DNA of 64,000 nucleotides from Trochalopteron elliotii (Eukaryota > Chordata > Aves > Passeriformes > Leiothrichidae): NCBI GenBank assembly GCA_024734555.1, contig JANPWX010000029.1, forward strand, positions 2,547,536-2,611,535. Direction: 5' to 3'. The position numbers and the translations under genes were made by a program. The notes under the pieces are model-generated. The model searched no databases, had not been told where the DNA came from, and saw only the letters and a program-made list of their open reading frames with translations. The stretch's first letter is position 1. Each line of letters opens with the position of its first letter. Positions 23,760 to 37,300 of the stretch are shown piece after piece.

Positions 23760-26700
23760 TAACAACATATCTTGTGTTTCCAGTGTGGAAGTTGTTTCAG
23801 ACACTACTGAACCTATTTCTATGCAGACACAGGCATGGTAGGGCTAAGGCCTTTGGGAATAATCCTGAGTCCTCATACAGACAATCAGAGCCTCCATTTT
23901 GCAGTTTTTCTCCACTGAAGAAACATGATCAGCGAGTTACTCAGCAAAACCCCCTGGAAAAACACAATACTTTTAAAAAGCTTGCCTAGAAGAGAGCGTG
24001 GGTACTCCAGTGTGCACAGCTGACTTGTGGCAGCAATGGGATGTGGGCGTTTCCCTGTTTATTGCAATAAAATAGAGACAGAGCTGGAGGTTCTTTTCCC
24101 TTAACCTTGGCTTTTAGGTACTCCTGGAAGATAACAAAGTAATAAGGCTCCAATGGAAAGTGACTACTGTGGCACCAAGGCACTGTCAAGATGTTTCTCC
24201 AGACATCTTCCAGAAGCAACATCTACCTGGGGAACAAATCCATCCTTCTCAGAGAGCACCGTGGAGGAGGAAGGCACTCCTGCCTCTATAGGTGGGATGA
24301 AAGAGAAAATGATATTTCCCTTCCTTACATGAAGCTGCAGGGATTTTTCCTGAGGTAGACATGGGGCAATGCAATTGATATGGAATGTTTTGAAACATAA
24401 TCAAGTGTAGCCAGGAAATGCAGCCCACAGACACCAGAACACCTAATGTGCTGCCTCTGCTGCTGAAAACAGAATCCCATAATCATGTTAAGAATTTTTA
24501 TTCCACACATACAATTTCCTTTTCTTTGGCAACAGGCCTCCTTATTCTGCACTTACTATTGCAAACAACAATAATAATAGATTATCCTTGTGCTCAATGT
24601 TCCCTTTCTACATTAACTGTAACAGCACAGATACTTGTGTAAACTAAATCCAAGAAAATTTTCCCACAAACTTTATTTTTACATCATTCAAAAAATAAAA
24701 TCTATAAAAAAATCCAGAATTTCTTACATAATATATTTTTATAGCTGGCATTATTTTCCCCCTTTTGTTTCAGCTTAATGACCTCTCAACATTTTCTGCT
24801 GCTTCAAATCTCTTTTCTACTGAACTCCAGCTGAACTACTCCAACCAGCCTCACAGTTATCCTTCCTGCCTGTGCACAGGATCCCATCCCAGCAGAGTTA
24901 CCCTAGAGCACACACTGCAGCTCACCCAACTCCTGCCAGGATTAGGTTGGACAAGGTGGGAACACAGGCTTCTGACTTTTTAACAGAAGAAATTACTTTC
25001 TCAATTAAAAAACCCTACTGAACTAATTAATCTCTCCCATGACACGAGCAGTGAGAGTGTTGCACAGCCAGCAAAGCAGGGACAGTGTCTCACCAGCCAG
25101 AGGACAGGTTAATTGAGCCACACTTACATCTCCCATGGATACCCACATTCAGCAAGTGGAAAGCCACTTGCTTAATTCTGGCTAAATCTGTTATAAATTA
25201 TTGTGAAAATGGAGTTCCTTGGTAATTTCCCACTATAAACTGCTACGTAGGAGATTCTCAGAATTTAGACATGCATGTCACATTTTTAACAGGTCAAACC
25301 ACATCTCTTTCCCCCAGATGTGGATGCAGCAAGATGCTGGGAGTCTGTGCCTTCCCCTTCATCCCAGAAAATCACAAATCTCAAATCCATGCACGAGGGC
25401 AGGTTAAGGTCCTAGTCTTTATTCCAAATGTAAAATTCTCAGGATTTCTAAAGGAAATCAAAAGCAGGCCATGTATTATGTATTTGGAAGTTATATATTA
25501 TTTTCTTTTAGGAAGGGAGACTCTTGCAATACGCTGAATTCTTCAGGAACATATTTTCAGGATATTCTCTTGTTGATCTCAATATGAAACAGCCAGCAAT
25601 TTAAACAAACTGATGGTGGGGAGCCAAAGTTTCTCCCTCCTCTTTTGCTTTCTGGGGCAATCAAAAGTCAAGGGTGCACATTTTAATTCAGTGCTTTATG
25701 ACTCAGACTAACATAGACATGCAGACCCCTGGAGTTAAACTCCTACAGAAGATCTGCTTTGAATAGCTCTGGATTTGCACTGCAGCAATTTGATGGTTAT
25801 ATAAATGTGCTAGCAGAAAACTGCAATACTCATACCAGTGGTACAGTTTCTGAATAAACACAATTTAACTCTGAAAAAGGACTGATAACACACTTTTCAT
25901 GCATCCATAAGAACAATTCACCACTGCTAAACCTCTCACCCCATTATCCAAAGCGTGGCAGCATTTTCTAAGCTGAAGGCATTCATTCTGAAAGCACATT
26001 TAAGTGCAGGGAATTTGAAATAACCAAGGCTTTTAGGGCATAAGAGCTTGCCAAGTATCAGGAGAATCTGGGATGCAGAATTTGAGGTGAACAACTGCAG
26101 CAGGGGAGGTGCCTCTGTCAGGGCTGGGGGGTGCAGGGGCAGCCCCTCCCCACCTTGCTGGATAGATGGGGGCTGGAAGCTGGACATAGTGAATAAAAGA
26201 ATTATTCCTGGGGGCAAATGGGCAGAGACACAAAACTTTGTGTATTTATGTATACATCTGTATAAATAAAAAAACCCCACAGATGAAGCTACAGATGCCC
26301 TGCCAAAAAAACCCTCAAAATAGCCATAAAAGAGTTAATGTGGAAGGAAGATTAAATTTTTAATTCTTTCCAGTCTTTAGCCAAAGGAATATGATGTCCA
26401 AGGCGTCTGGTATGCAAAGTAATTCTGGTATGAATGAAGAAAAATACATGGCTAATTTTAATTCTGGGAATAAAGTTATTAATATACAGAGTTAAGACTG
26501 AGTGTCAGTTGCCTTAAAATAGACACTGACTGCTATCCAAAACAACCTCATTTGCTTCCTAAGGTCTCTAGTCTCTAGTTTAAATATCAGATTGGAGGTT
26601 TTTGGGCTTTTCTCTTTACCCTGTGAATGCTGCTGAGAATCCTCAAGTCTGAATAATGACTTGTAACCAACAAGCAATTGCCAGAGCAAAAATTGAAAAA

Positions 26701-27703
26701 ACCCAACCAAAAAATCCCAAAATATGTGTTCAGCTCTCAAAGAAAGCCACCACCTTCCTACCTGGAAGGGTTTCTCCTAGAACATGGCCAGGGGGGCTGG
26801 CACTGTGGGACAGGGCCTGCAGCAGCCCCAGGGCTCATTCAGCATCTTCTACACACACCAACATTGCACATAAAAAATTTAAAACTATGCATAAAAGATG
26901 ACAGCTGCTCTTTTTCCAACTTGTCTATTTTTGTACTGAAACCACTTGGATTGGAGGTGATATAACCAGCACAAGGTGCCAGAGCATCGTGTAACAATTT
27001 GAATCACTTGGAATCCTTTTTGTACTGAGATATCTATTCAGTCATAAAGTCAAGCTCACAGTGGCAATCTGTGCTAAGAGGAGAAACTGGGGAGAGAAAT
27101 CAGTTCTCAGGCAGTAATTGAAAAGGCACAAAACCTTTCCTTTAAATATTCCACAAAGAATGTTCCATTATAAACCCCAAGGTATTTGGCAATTTTATGC
27201 AGCTCTTAAATTAAGTTACACTCCAAAATTTTTAATGTCCACAGGCATTTTGAGTCAAAATTTTGAGTCAAATTTAATTTCCCAAAAATGGTGGTCTGGA
27301 AAACAATTGGACTGTGAAAGATGAAACATCCACAAAGCATGAATTTTAAGAGCTTCAATTACACTTTCTTGAGAGGAATCGAAATCAAGTGTGGATCTGG
27401 GTTCAAATACAGATCTTGAATTTTCATGTGTTGTGGCAAATTTGTACTCTGGGTGTTTCTGTATTTGTAGATCAGACCACAACCTCCCTGTCTGACACAC
27501 AGAAACATGGCTGTGTCTGAGAGAAAGTTAATCTTTGGTCTCTGCTGGTGCTAATGTCACCTTTCTGATACACACCCAAACTTTACCAGTCCCTGAACAC
27601 ATTATTTGATAGTATTAATATTATTTAATTTTTCTAAACTATCAGGTTTGAAATGCAGATGAATTCTTCTATTTCATCTATAACTAAAATAATATCCTCT
27701 AGA

Positions 27704-27803
27704 GAACTCTCCTTTCTCTCAATGGGAGAATCCCCCTCTGCAGAAAATAAGCAGGACTACATAAACCTAATTGTTTCTCTCCTTTATTATGAAAGGAGAG
27801 TTC
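27704..27803. repeat. 13-bp inverted repeat with 74-bp spacer
   Basis: The left arm GAACTCTCCTTTC (27704-27716) is the exact reverse complement of the right arm GAAAGGAGAGTTC (27791-27803). Similarity stops outside the arms. It could form an RNA stem in the intron or be the remains of a small DNA element. No target-site duplication is evident. Confidence 0.7.
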
Positions 27804-29799
27804 CCTGATGCCCGTGCTGGGGGTCATTGTGTAAAACAGTGTGAATTGCCAGACAAGCAAGAGCATTTGCATTCTCAAGCAGATGATCTTCATCAAATAT
27901 CTCACCCCAGAGTTTCCCTTTGATCAGCAGCAAGACAGGCAAACTGAAAAATGGTGCTAAACTGTTACAATATTCCACACATATCAAAACTGCTTTGGGC
28001 ACATTTGTGGCATCCATTAGCACAGGTATGAGCCACTGGTTTTAGTCACAAGTCAAAGGAAATCACAAGTGTCTTGGAAGCTGGAAATAAAAGGGTTGGG
28101 ATTGGTGGTAAATACCTCCAAGTAAGTATGAAAACTGTTGTGTCAAATACATGAACCTACCAGGCAGAACAAGAAACAGAAATGGGAGGGAGAAGGTTTG
28201 TGAGGCGAGAAAGAGAAATGGCAAAAGTAATGCAAATATTAGCCTGCATTAATATAAATGGAAGGGAAAATAATTGCTAACAATGATGTATGGGTGCAGG
28301 TTTTTCTAACAATCCCACCAGTGCTATCCTATAGCCCAGTGTCACGACAACATTTGGAGTCTAGATATGACATGATTGGTACATATTTATTCTAAAACAC
28401 ACCACGCTCATTATGTTACAGCTTGTGCACACGCTGTCCACATAATTGCCTCCAATGTTTTTCCCCAGTGCAAAATGTTATTTGCTGTAGGTCCATAAAA
28501 GCAGCTGGATGCTGTCAGATAAGACTTTATTAGAAATAGACTATACTTTGGTGAATAAAAGGAAAAAATCTAGTGTTCACACACTGAGGTAATACATAAA
28601 AGGAGAAAGAGCATGGGAAACTTAGTTCAAACAGATTTAGGGAAAAAAAACAGAAGAAAAGGAAAGCCTAAAGCACTAAGCAGCAGCAAGGCTGAATTCC
28701 AAACTAGCTCATTGCATGAACATTTTACTTCTGAACATCTGGAGCAGAAAACAGAGTATGTTCAAAAAACCCAAGGTTTCTCTTCAGGGCAAGAAAACAG
28801 TGGGGGAAAATGTAGGCAGTATGTAAATATACAGTCGAGGAATATACAGTGAAGGAATTTGCAAGAAATAACATAATATTTTCCTATTCCCAAGAAGCTG
28901 GAAGAAAGCTTGCCCATGCTGATGGAGTTTTCTGAAGGAAAAGCTGGGAAATAGAAATTTCTTGCATCATCATTCCTCTAAAAAGCCAGGACACTTAGTG
29001 ATCTTTTCAACTCTGTTCTAGATGGCAGCCAAGGTAATCCCTGCTCCCAAGGGTGGCACAAACCAAACACAGGGATGTCTCCTATAATTTCAAGCTCTAA
29101 ATATGAAGGAGGTAATGGTTTTCACATGTCCTGTCTATAAATGCATTGAAACAGAAAGTCAGAATGAACACTGAAAGGAGCAAGCCTGTGTCTCCTGTCC
29201 ACCCTGCAATAAAACTTTGCTGGGGATCTTTTTTGCTGAGTGTAGGTACAGTGAAATTGGACTCAGAAAGGTAACATTTCCCTTATGTGCCTCTGCAAGA
29301 GATATGCTTATTTTTGCACAGTGCTATTTAATACTGGTTACAAGGAAGGGATTCCTGTTTTAAGACTATTTGAAGACCTCTAAGAGAATTTAAAGGAACT
29401 TCTGAGAAGGCTACATTCAACCACAAGAGAGTGGTTTAAGTAGATGTGTGGCAGCTCTTTCTCTTAAAGTATGTTGCACAAAAGCACTGCAGTTTAATAA
29501 AAACCACTGCAACCAATGTGCCTGGTAGATGAATACATCAGCAGAAGGTTATAAATGTCAGACTGGTGCATTCATAAAAATTGCACTGAAATGCTCCCGT
29601 GCATCCTGTCCCTGCTCAGGCCTCCTGCAGGGAGGGAGCTGTGGGATACAGGGACAAGAGGCTCTGCATGTCCTTGTCACGTCCTTGGCACCCATGACTG
29701 TGGGCTGGGGTGACTGAGCAAGGCAAGCCTCTTTCACCCTGTGCCCAGGAAGCTTTTGGGTTCCCTCTGCCAGGTTCCAGCTGTCCTCAAGGTGAGGCA

Positions 29800-30125
29800 A
29801 GAGGCTGGGTTCCACATGAGATGCTGCTTATCGCAGCAACAATGGCAATTCTCAAACACAGAACAATAAAAATGTGTGTCACCCTGATTCTTTAACCTTC
29901 TGATGATCTTGTTTACATATTTCTTCTGGAGTTTCTCAAAACAAAGTAGATTGTTTACACATTCCTCTCTGTGATGGACTGCTAGTCTAACCACTAGAGT
30001 CAGAGAGGTGTTCTTCTCATCTCCCAATCCTTAATCAAATTCCAAATCCTATTTAAACCTCAGATCATAATAAACTACCCTTCTTTCCTCACTTCAACCT
30101 GACGGTGAGTGTGTGGTTTTTCCAG
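29800..30125 (+). mobile_element. LTR-like segment (tentative)
   Basis: A TATA-like CCTATTTAAACCTCAG near 30047 is followed about 20 bp later by a polyadenylation-like ATAATAAACTACC. Then comes TTCCTCACTTCAACCTGACG, the usual order of U3, R and U5 signals in a compact avian LTR. The ends are uncertain, and no internal viral coding sequence is seen. Antisense to SLIT3. Confidence 0.38.
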
Positions 30126-31888
30126 TGCCTCTAACAGTGACAATGTGTAACTTCACACTGGCAACTTGTAACCTGCCTGATATGGCAGGTTATGGGCAAT
30201 ATCTCTGTCTCAATCTGGAAGCAGAAGAAAGGCAAGTAAGACTGATTATTTTTTATTTACTTATTTTATTCTTGTCACAGTTTCCACAAACACGTGAAAT
30301 TTGATGCTTCAGTACCTGCAACCCATCTTTTGGTGTAGATACAAATAAAGAGCTCCATTTATGTTGGTTGAGAGGAGAATGAGATCAGGATTGAATTTTG
30401 AGACAGCTGGGACAGATTCAAAGGTTATATTTGCAGAATATGAAATATTCAGAGCCAGGCAGTCCATGGCTGTCTGTGTTCTGCTGACACATTTCTGGAT
30501 GGAAAGCAGAAAGCTGAACTAGAGCTTTGCACAGCCAAGAGGCTCCTACTGAAGAAGACAGTCACGTAAACTCCTATGAACTCAAACTGCTCAGTTCCAG
30601 GCTATTGCCTCATTTGCCAAGAAATGGTTAAGAAATATAGCAGTTTTTAAGAATGTGAGATTAATTTTACTCTTTTTGTGAAAGCTATGTCGTCAGGGTA
30701 TCAGACAGTATCAGTAAAACTCAATATGCAAAATTTAAACATAAAAATTCTTCAGTGTGGCAGTGGAAATCAAAGTAACATCTGTGATATGTTACTGCTG
30801 GCAAGTTACATTTGAATGCAGTGAAACCTGAACAAAAGCAGAGCAGAGATGACCTTGCAGACTTCTTAACACTGATGGCAATATAGAAAGGAATCCAGGC
30901 CAGGAATTGGTTTTTAATTCAATTCACTATTAACCACGCCCTGGTCAACGGGGTTCCAAGAATGTATTCATTAATGCAGCTTCCATGTTGAATTACCCCA
31001 AGCACTTCCAGTACCCTCATTCACCAACAAAACCTTGTATTTGTCTACAGCACTGGTAAAAACAGTGTGAATCCCATTATTCCCCTGTGAAGTAGTAAAA
31101 ATATTAGTAGGTACTAGAAAAAAGCAGAATCAAATTTTAGTTCATTATAAAATTCATCAAACATACCAACGAACTCAACCAATTATTTTCACATAGAAAT
31201 GCTGATGAGATTGTAACAAGTTTCAGTAATGACTCACCTGGGATAGATTTGAATAAGGGCCTAAAGGGGAAAAGCTCAGTATTTCTACTGCCAACTGCTT
31301 AAGCCAAGCAGTTCCACCAGGATATTTTCTTTCCATGGAAAGAAAATCCACAATAAAGTCCTAGTGAGGCGTAGATGAAAAGACAACTAGAAAGATGGTT
31401 CTCAACTAGGATGAATTTACTTTGCAATATAATCTAATTGTCTGTTATTTTAGCCATTTCATGAGGTTTGGAGAAAAGAATTCCTTGTTTCCACGACCAG
31501 CTTCCTTTTTTTCCTTTTTTAATCTCCTCAGAGGGTAATTAGCTCACAGCTGCGTAACTCAGGAACATATTTTCATCATCCCTTCGAACTGCCTGTTGTG
31601 AGCTTAGGCTCTCACAGAAGCACTACAGGATTATTTGATACTAATAAATGCATTTATTCCTACACCCAGAATTAATGGGTACAAGGACAGATAAACTCTG
31701 TCCCCATTACAAAGCCCTTTATTCAGTCAAGGGACAAATAAGAATAAGAATAATGGTCAGAACATACGGGAAGCACCAAAGCACAGATGACTAAAGTCAA
31801 AGGCAAACCCCCCACGGACCCACAAAGCCTCACTCTGATGCTGTTTGATGAACTTCTGGAGAGAGGGGACAGGTAAAGAGTAACTTAC

Positions 31889-32021
31889 AGCTCAGTCACG
31901 TCCTTGGGAATTCCCTTGGGCAGCATCCGCAGCCCTTTGTTGCTGCAGCGAACCACGGAGTCCACACAGGTACACTGGGAAGGACAAGGAGGGGAAAGCA
32001 AGCAGCTGCTCTCATCATTAC
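31889..32021 (-). CDS. SLIT3: SLIT3 internal exon 6: D4 N-terminal cap (LRRNT)
   Basis: 133 bp, entering with G|GT (Gly) and leaving with CT of a Leu codon. It encodes 43 residues beginning [20 protein letters not shown]. The cysteine pattern C-x3-C-x-C-x6-C (CPSQCTC to VRC) is the second LRRNT in the window, followed by [18 protein letters not shown], the start of the D4 solenoid. The acceptor CTGTCCCTGTGCAG is followed by GTAATG inside the exon; the exon frame only works with this acceptor. The donor is GTAAGTTACT. In Slit proteins D4 is associated with dimerisation and heparin binding rather than direct Robo binding. Confidence 0.95.
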
Positions 32022-34196
32022 CTGCACAGGGACAGAGGGACAGTGAGAGGAAATCAGCATTCCAGCCCAAGGCACCCACTGTGAAGGGAACTGGTGACAA
32101 GGACCAGGGAGGGGCACCCTGAATCCAGGGTAACCATCACAGCATTTAAACTAGATCCAATGCTTTGCATCACCCTGCCTTCATGCAAGTTCTTTAGGCA
32201 ACACGAACACTTCATAAACCGAACAGAAATATTTTAATATTTCTATTATATTCTTTTTTTTTTTCCTAAAGAGAACCTACTTTGTAATTCTGCAAATTAT
32301 AGTGCAATCCAATGTATGAATCCCAAATCCTCCCTCCACCCATAATATGCCAGCTGAAATGGAGAACTTGACCAGGACATTGCCCTTAAATTCATCTAGA
32401 CAGATGATATTCACTATCTACCCTCCTCTTGGAAGACTTTTTTTTAAATTCAGCTTTTAGATGTTTATTTTTCACTTTTCAAAGTCAGCCTGGCACTTTG
32501 TTTATGATCTGAATTGTAAAGCCTCAATGTTTTTAACGACGATAACCAGGCGAACAACAAACTGAAGCAGCACACTTCTAACTGCTGGCAATCCATCTGT
32601 GCACACATAAAAGTATCAACTTTCTCCAAAAATGGTTTCAAAGGTCCATAAACAGCAGATTAAATCTTGTAATTGAAGAACAATAGGGTTTCTGCAGTAG
32701 AAACCAACGCTTTGAAGCTAAGAACATTAAAGCATGGATTTTCCCCAAAAGCAACAGGCTTTGCAAAACATAAGGCACATGCCTGCCGCAGGATCACGAT
32801 GTATGTGAAAGGAAACACTTAGTGGCACATTCCCGGGATGCCAGGGAGGGGAAGCACACAGCTGTGAGTGAGCACAGGCAGCCCGAGCTGCCCGGCACGG
32901 ACACCCAGAGCTCGCAGCCTGCCGTCATTATGTGCCGCCTGCTCTTCCCTTTTAACTGATGCAAGGACTAATTGAGACAGATCTGGTTCTTTCTTCTCTC
33001 TGCTGGAGGTACCCATGAGCATTGAGATGAAAGAAAAAGACTGGAAGTCGTGGTACAAGATAACAGAATTACCCCTGACTGTACGGGTAGGAAGCATTTG
33101 CATTCAGAGGGCTGGGGAGGCACCACCAGACTACAGAAGAATAGAGAGGTTTTTTTTTTTCTTTTCTTCCCAGCTGAGTTTAATGACTGGAAACAAAATT
33201 CAAAGTCCTTCATAAACCTGCAGAAAGAGCATGTCTTTCAGCATATTTAATTTTCCCCTGTGTTCTGTGTTTCACACCCTGCCACCACCTACTTTGCATT
33301 TGCCTCGACTCCAAGTTACTGCCTGACAGAGAAAGCTCCCAACTGTGGAATGACATTTTGTGCACCAGGATCCTTCTTTTCTCCCAAGTGTGCAATGTCA
33401 ATCTGTGGACCAGGATTTTGGTTGGTTTTGGGGTTTTTTTCTCTCAAATTAAAAGTGAATTATTCTTTTATGACTAAACTTGGGTCTCTTGAGCTCTGAG
33501 CTCAAGAACCTGGGCCTGTTGCCAGATTGCTTGACTAGGACAGGAATTAATTTTTACTCTAAGTAGAGAATTGCTATCACTCTTATTGTCTCTTTAGAGG
33601 TATGACTAACTGCACCTCCATCCTATCTGGTCTTAACAAGCTGCGAGTCAAGTTAGCAGGGCATTCTTCAAGCAATTTTCTCCTTATTAGTTTCTCTAAA
33701 GTCTGCTTGATCAGAAGACAAAAACTACCTGGAGAATGAAAGAAATGTCAGGGTATTTTCTTTTAAACTTACACAGATCCAACAAAGCACAAAGCATTTC
33801 AAATAAAGTCTGTTTATTTCCCTGTATTCACCTTTTACTGGTGACCCTGAACAGTATCCAAATCTCAAAGACTTTCCAAGCAAGCAAGACTCCCACTGGT
33901 TCCAGAGTGTTAACTAAGAGTAAGGAAGGCCCAGGATTACACCAGGATTAGACAAAGCAGAGCATTTGTCTGTAATAAATTGATTCTTATATTTAGGTGT
34001 AGATAGCACAAATTCAGAACCTGGAAATCAAGAATAAAAATGTATCACTGATAGAGAACAATGATCAGCTCTAGGTATCTGCCTTTTCCATCACCAAACC
34101 AAAATGTTTACTATGCAGCACTGCTTGGAAGGGAGGGACCTTCTCACAGAGCTGCCAACATTACCACAAATGCCAAATCAAACTGGATTATCTTAC
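32022..34196 (-). other. SLIT3: SLIT3 intron between the D3 cap and D4 cap exons
   Basis: 2.2 kb, the linker between domains. It holds only T-rich tracts near 32255 and 33149, and a G/T-rich patch near 33418-33440. Confidence 0.88.
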
Positions 34197-34360
34197 CATC
34201 ACAGGTGAAGTCCTGGACATCTACATCTTGGATTGGAATATCCTTTAAGAAAAAGGGTTTCAAGCAGCGTGGATTTCCACTGACAATTCTCTTCTTCCTC
34301 AGCCATTTCCCCAGCCAGGCCAAATGGCAGTTACAATTAAAGGAGTTAGCCAGCAAGTTA
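34197..34360 (-). CDS. SLIT3: SLIT3 internal exon 5: D3 C-terminal cap (LRRCT)
   Basis: 164 bp. It completes an Ile codon, then encodes 54 residues starting [20 protein letters not shown] and ending IQDFTCD-like (VQDFTCD), and ends with one G of a split Gly codon. The acceptor is TTCCCTTTCAG and the donor GTAAGATAAT. The pattern N-x-F-x-C-x-C...W-L...C...C is the LRR C-terminal disulfide cap that closes D3. The stretch [15 protein letters not shown] followed by [13 protein letters not shown] distinguishes SLIT3 from SLIT1 and SLIT2 as I recall them. It has the same 164-bp size and phase pattern as the D4 cap exon, consistent with domain duplication in the family. Confidence 0.96.
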
Positions 34361-37300
34361 CTGAAAGGGAACAAATCATGATTCCATTACACATGAACAT
34401 ACAGAAATCCTGAAATAACTACAGAAAGATGAGGGGCTCCAAGTCCAGGCTCTTTCCTGTGCTCTGTTCCTGTGAGATCCCTCCTCCATACTGCAGATCT
34501 GGGAAGTTCTATACAGGTTTTATATTAGGGCTGGGACTGTAATTAAAATATATATAGCTGTGCATATACAGATTTAGGTTTATAAACCAAAGTGCTTAAA
34601 ATTATTGTTTAAACATACTTACACCACTACCAGGGCTGGATTTATTGTGGAATTCAACACAAGCTACAGCTCACACCCAAGTCTAAACTGACCTCACAAA
34701 CTGCACCCACGTGTGCATGATCTTCAACATCCATCATGTACCTGCCCCAGCCTCTCATGTCCTCCCTTTGCCTCTGTCCCAGCCCAAACCAGAGCCAGGA
34801 GGGAGCCCCTGGCAAGGTGAATTTGGGGTTCCTATTGAAACAGCAAGAACAGTCCTATATATATACATATATACATAGAGAAAGCAGCACTGTCGTCTTG
34901 AGCCACTTCTGAAGTTTTCTCAGGTCTGGATACCTGCAGTGAAAAGCATCTGCCCTGCTGCCATGTGGACTTTGTGGGGTCTGCTACAAATCTTGCTCCA
35001 GCTCTTGAAATACTTTCCATCCAGAGCTGCAGCCTAGGCATGGTGCTGTGGTGTGCAGCCCCCAAAACAATCATCTGACACCTCCATGAGAGGGATGCAG
35101 CCCCAACACAGCCTGGCTTAGCAGCTCTTTCCTAACTAAACTTCAGGTGAAGGAAAGAGGCTGAGATCCTTGGTAAAAAAGGGAGAGCTGACTGTGCTGT
35201 GTGCAGACACAGGGAGAATCAACAGCCTCAGCCTGAGGTTGCCTCATGGAAGAATGAGCGCTCAGGGCCTGTGTATGGAAAATGAAGTATCTAAACTAAT
35301 ATTGATGGAATTTTCACATCATGTATGAATGTGTCCAAGAGTTAGTATCTTGGTAGTATAGAAAGAAAGATGATAATGAAATTTCTTAAAAGTCATAGCA
35401 TATCTTTCAAGATAATAAATTTGAAGGCAAAAACAGGCACTTCAAGTTCAGGTGTAGTAGCTGAAGTAGCTTATAAGTCTTCACTTGCAAGATGCTTTCA
35501 AAACCTAAACATGCAGTCAAAATAGGACTGCAGCCAAACAATTCCTTCAGAAAACAATAGTACTGAAGACAAAAACATGTGGCACAACTGAGGTGGGGCA
35601 GTTAGAAAGCAAACCCAAAGCAACTCCTGAGTTCTGTAGGTTCTAGGCCAACATCACACAGCCACAATATGATTTACAGCTGCTCTCAGCACTGCAGCAC
35701 AGCCCACTTCAATCACTGCTCTGCCCTGGAGCTCTGGGGTTAATCCCATGTGGCTCTAACCCAGGCTTATGGACATTGTGGAGAAAGGAGAACTGGGGGA
35801 GCAGAAAACTCAGCATAATGTTGTAAAAATACTCCACCTGCTTCACACTAAGGTTCAAATGCTGCACAAAGGTGAGAAAACCACTGGGTTACAGAAGAGC
35901 TTTCAGAGACAAATTGCAAAAAAGCACTGAAAGCAATACTCTAATTCTAACTGCTTCCCTTCTGAATTGTTTTCCATTTTCTTTAATCCATAATGGGACC
36001 ACATGCAGGATGCTTTGTATATTTTCCACACTGATACACTTTGGCATGAGCAGAGTGCCTAAACCAAATGTCTAAACCGCCGACGCTGAGTGAGCCAGGC
36101 CTTCAAAGGCCATTTGTTCCACTGATGGAAGAGAGTGAGATCATGTTCACAGAACTACTTCCATGACACAAATCCTCAGAATTAAATCATCTACAACTGG
36201 AAACAAACAGCAGGTGTGTCTAATCAGGTTTCTGGAAAACCAGCAGCTCTGAGAGTAAAGGACATTTTGCATATCTAGACAGCATCCTACCCAGACGTAT
36301 CAAAAACTTTCACCAACATTCAATCTACAAAATGCTCCATATCAGAAAAAGAGTAATTATCCCTGTCTAGAGAGGAGAGATTGTTTTGCCTTAATGTGCT
36401 ACTGCTCACTAGCTGAGCAGCAGTAACTATCCACAAAGTCTCCTTTTCTTCTTGGCAAACACAGGTTAACATATGATGTAAAATTTCTGGAATCTTTAAT
36501 TTAGAAGTTGGATTTTGCTTTTTCTTAGGAAGTAATAAAGAAATAGATTGTTACAGATAAAATTAACAAATAAACAAATCACCCATTTAGAAATTCAAAT
36601 CACTCCAGGAAAAAAAAGGACAAATTTATCTTGTCAGGAATTCCACATGTCCTTCTGCCACTTTAGCAACATCTAGATTTTATCTTTTCCAACTGCAGAG
36701 CAGGGATTTTTAGGATTTTTAGCTTTAATGAAGTCTGAAGTTCACACATGTCCCTACATACATGCCCTTTCCACGGCAAGACTGTGATGCAACTTTTGAT
36801 AGAAATGTAGAATGAAGCCTCTCCTTAAAGTATCACATGGATAAAGAGATTTCCTACTTGATTTGAAATGGAATTGAAAGTCTGGAAAGGCTAATTATAT
36901 GCCAAAGATTTAGTGAGGGAACTGACTATTCAAGTGGAGTTCTCAAATCAGAAACAGTAATGTTGGGCAGAAAGATTGATGTGAAAACTCATCATTAATA
37001 ATCAGAGTTCCTACACATACAATAGTGATTTACCTACTCAGACAGAAATACAGCAATCAAACTTTTAGCAGAGATTTCGTACTAACATTAAATTCAGAAG
37101 TGTTTACTCAAGGACATAGACATATTTTAAAAATCAAGGGGAAACAGAAGTCTTGAGGAATGAAATATGCATATCCTACTACAAGTGCCTCTTCAAAATT
37201 TCAAAGTAGTCACAGAATATTAACTATTTAAATGGATTCTAGTGACCTGTTAGAAAAATATGCTGGAACACATCTGGATGTTTTTGAAATTAGATTGAAA

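Larger units (their letters stand above)
23090..31888 (-). other. SLIT3: longest bounded SLIT3 intron (8.8 kb)
   Basis: Contains the 24-bp tandem duplication at 23712-23759, the inverted repeat at 27704-27803 and the LTR-like segment at about 29.8-30.1 kb. No additional LRR exon is needed or seen; the flanking exons join in phase. Confidence 0.85.

Noticed and set aside
27787..28023. 78-codon minus-strand frame rich in Leu, Val and Ala
   Set aside because: Considered as a decayed pseudogene, but no family was recognised and its end overlaps the 13-bp inverted repeat. The length is within chance expectation.
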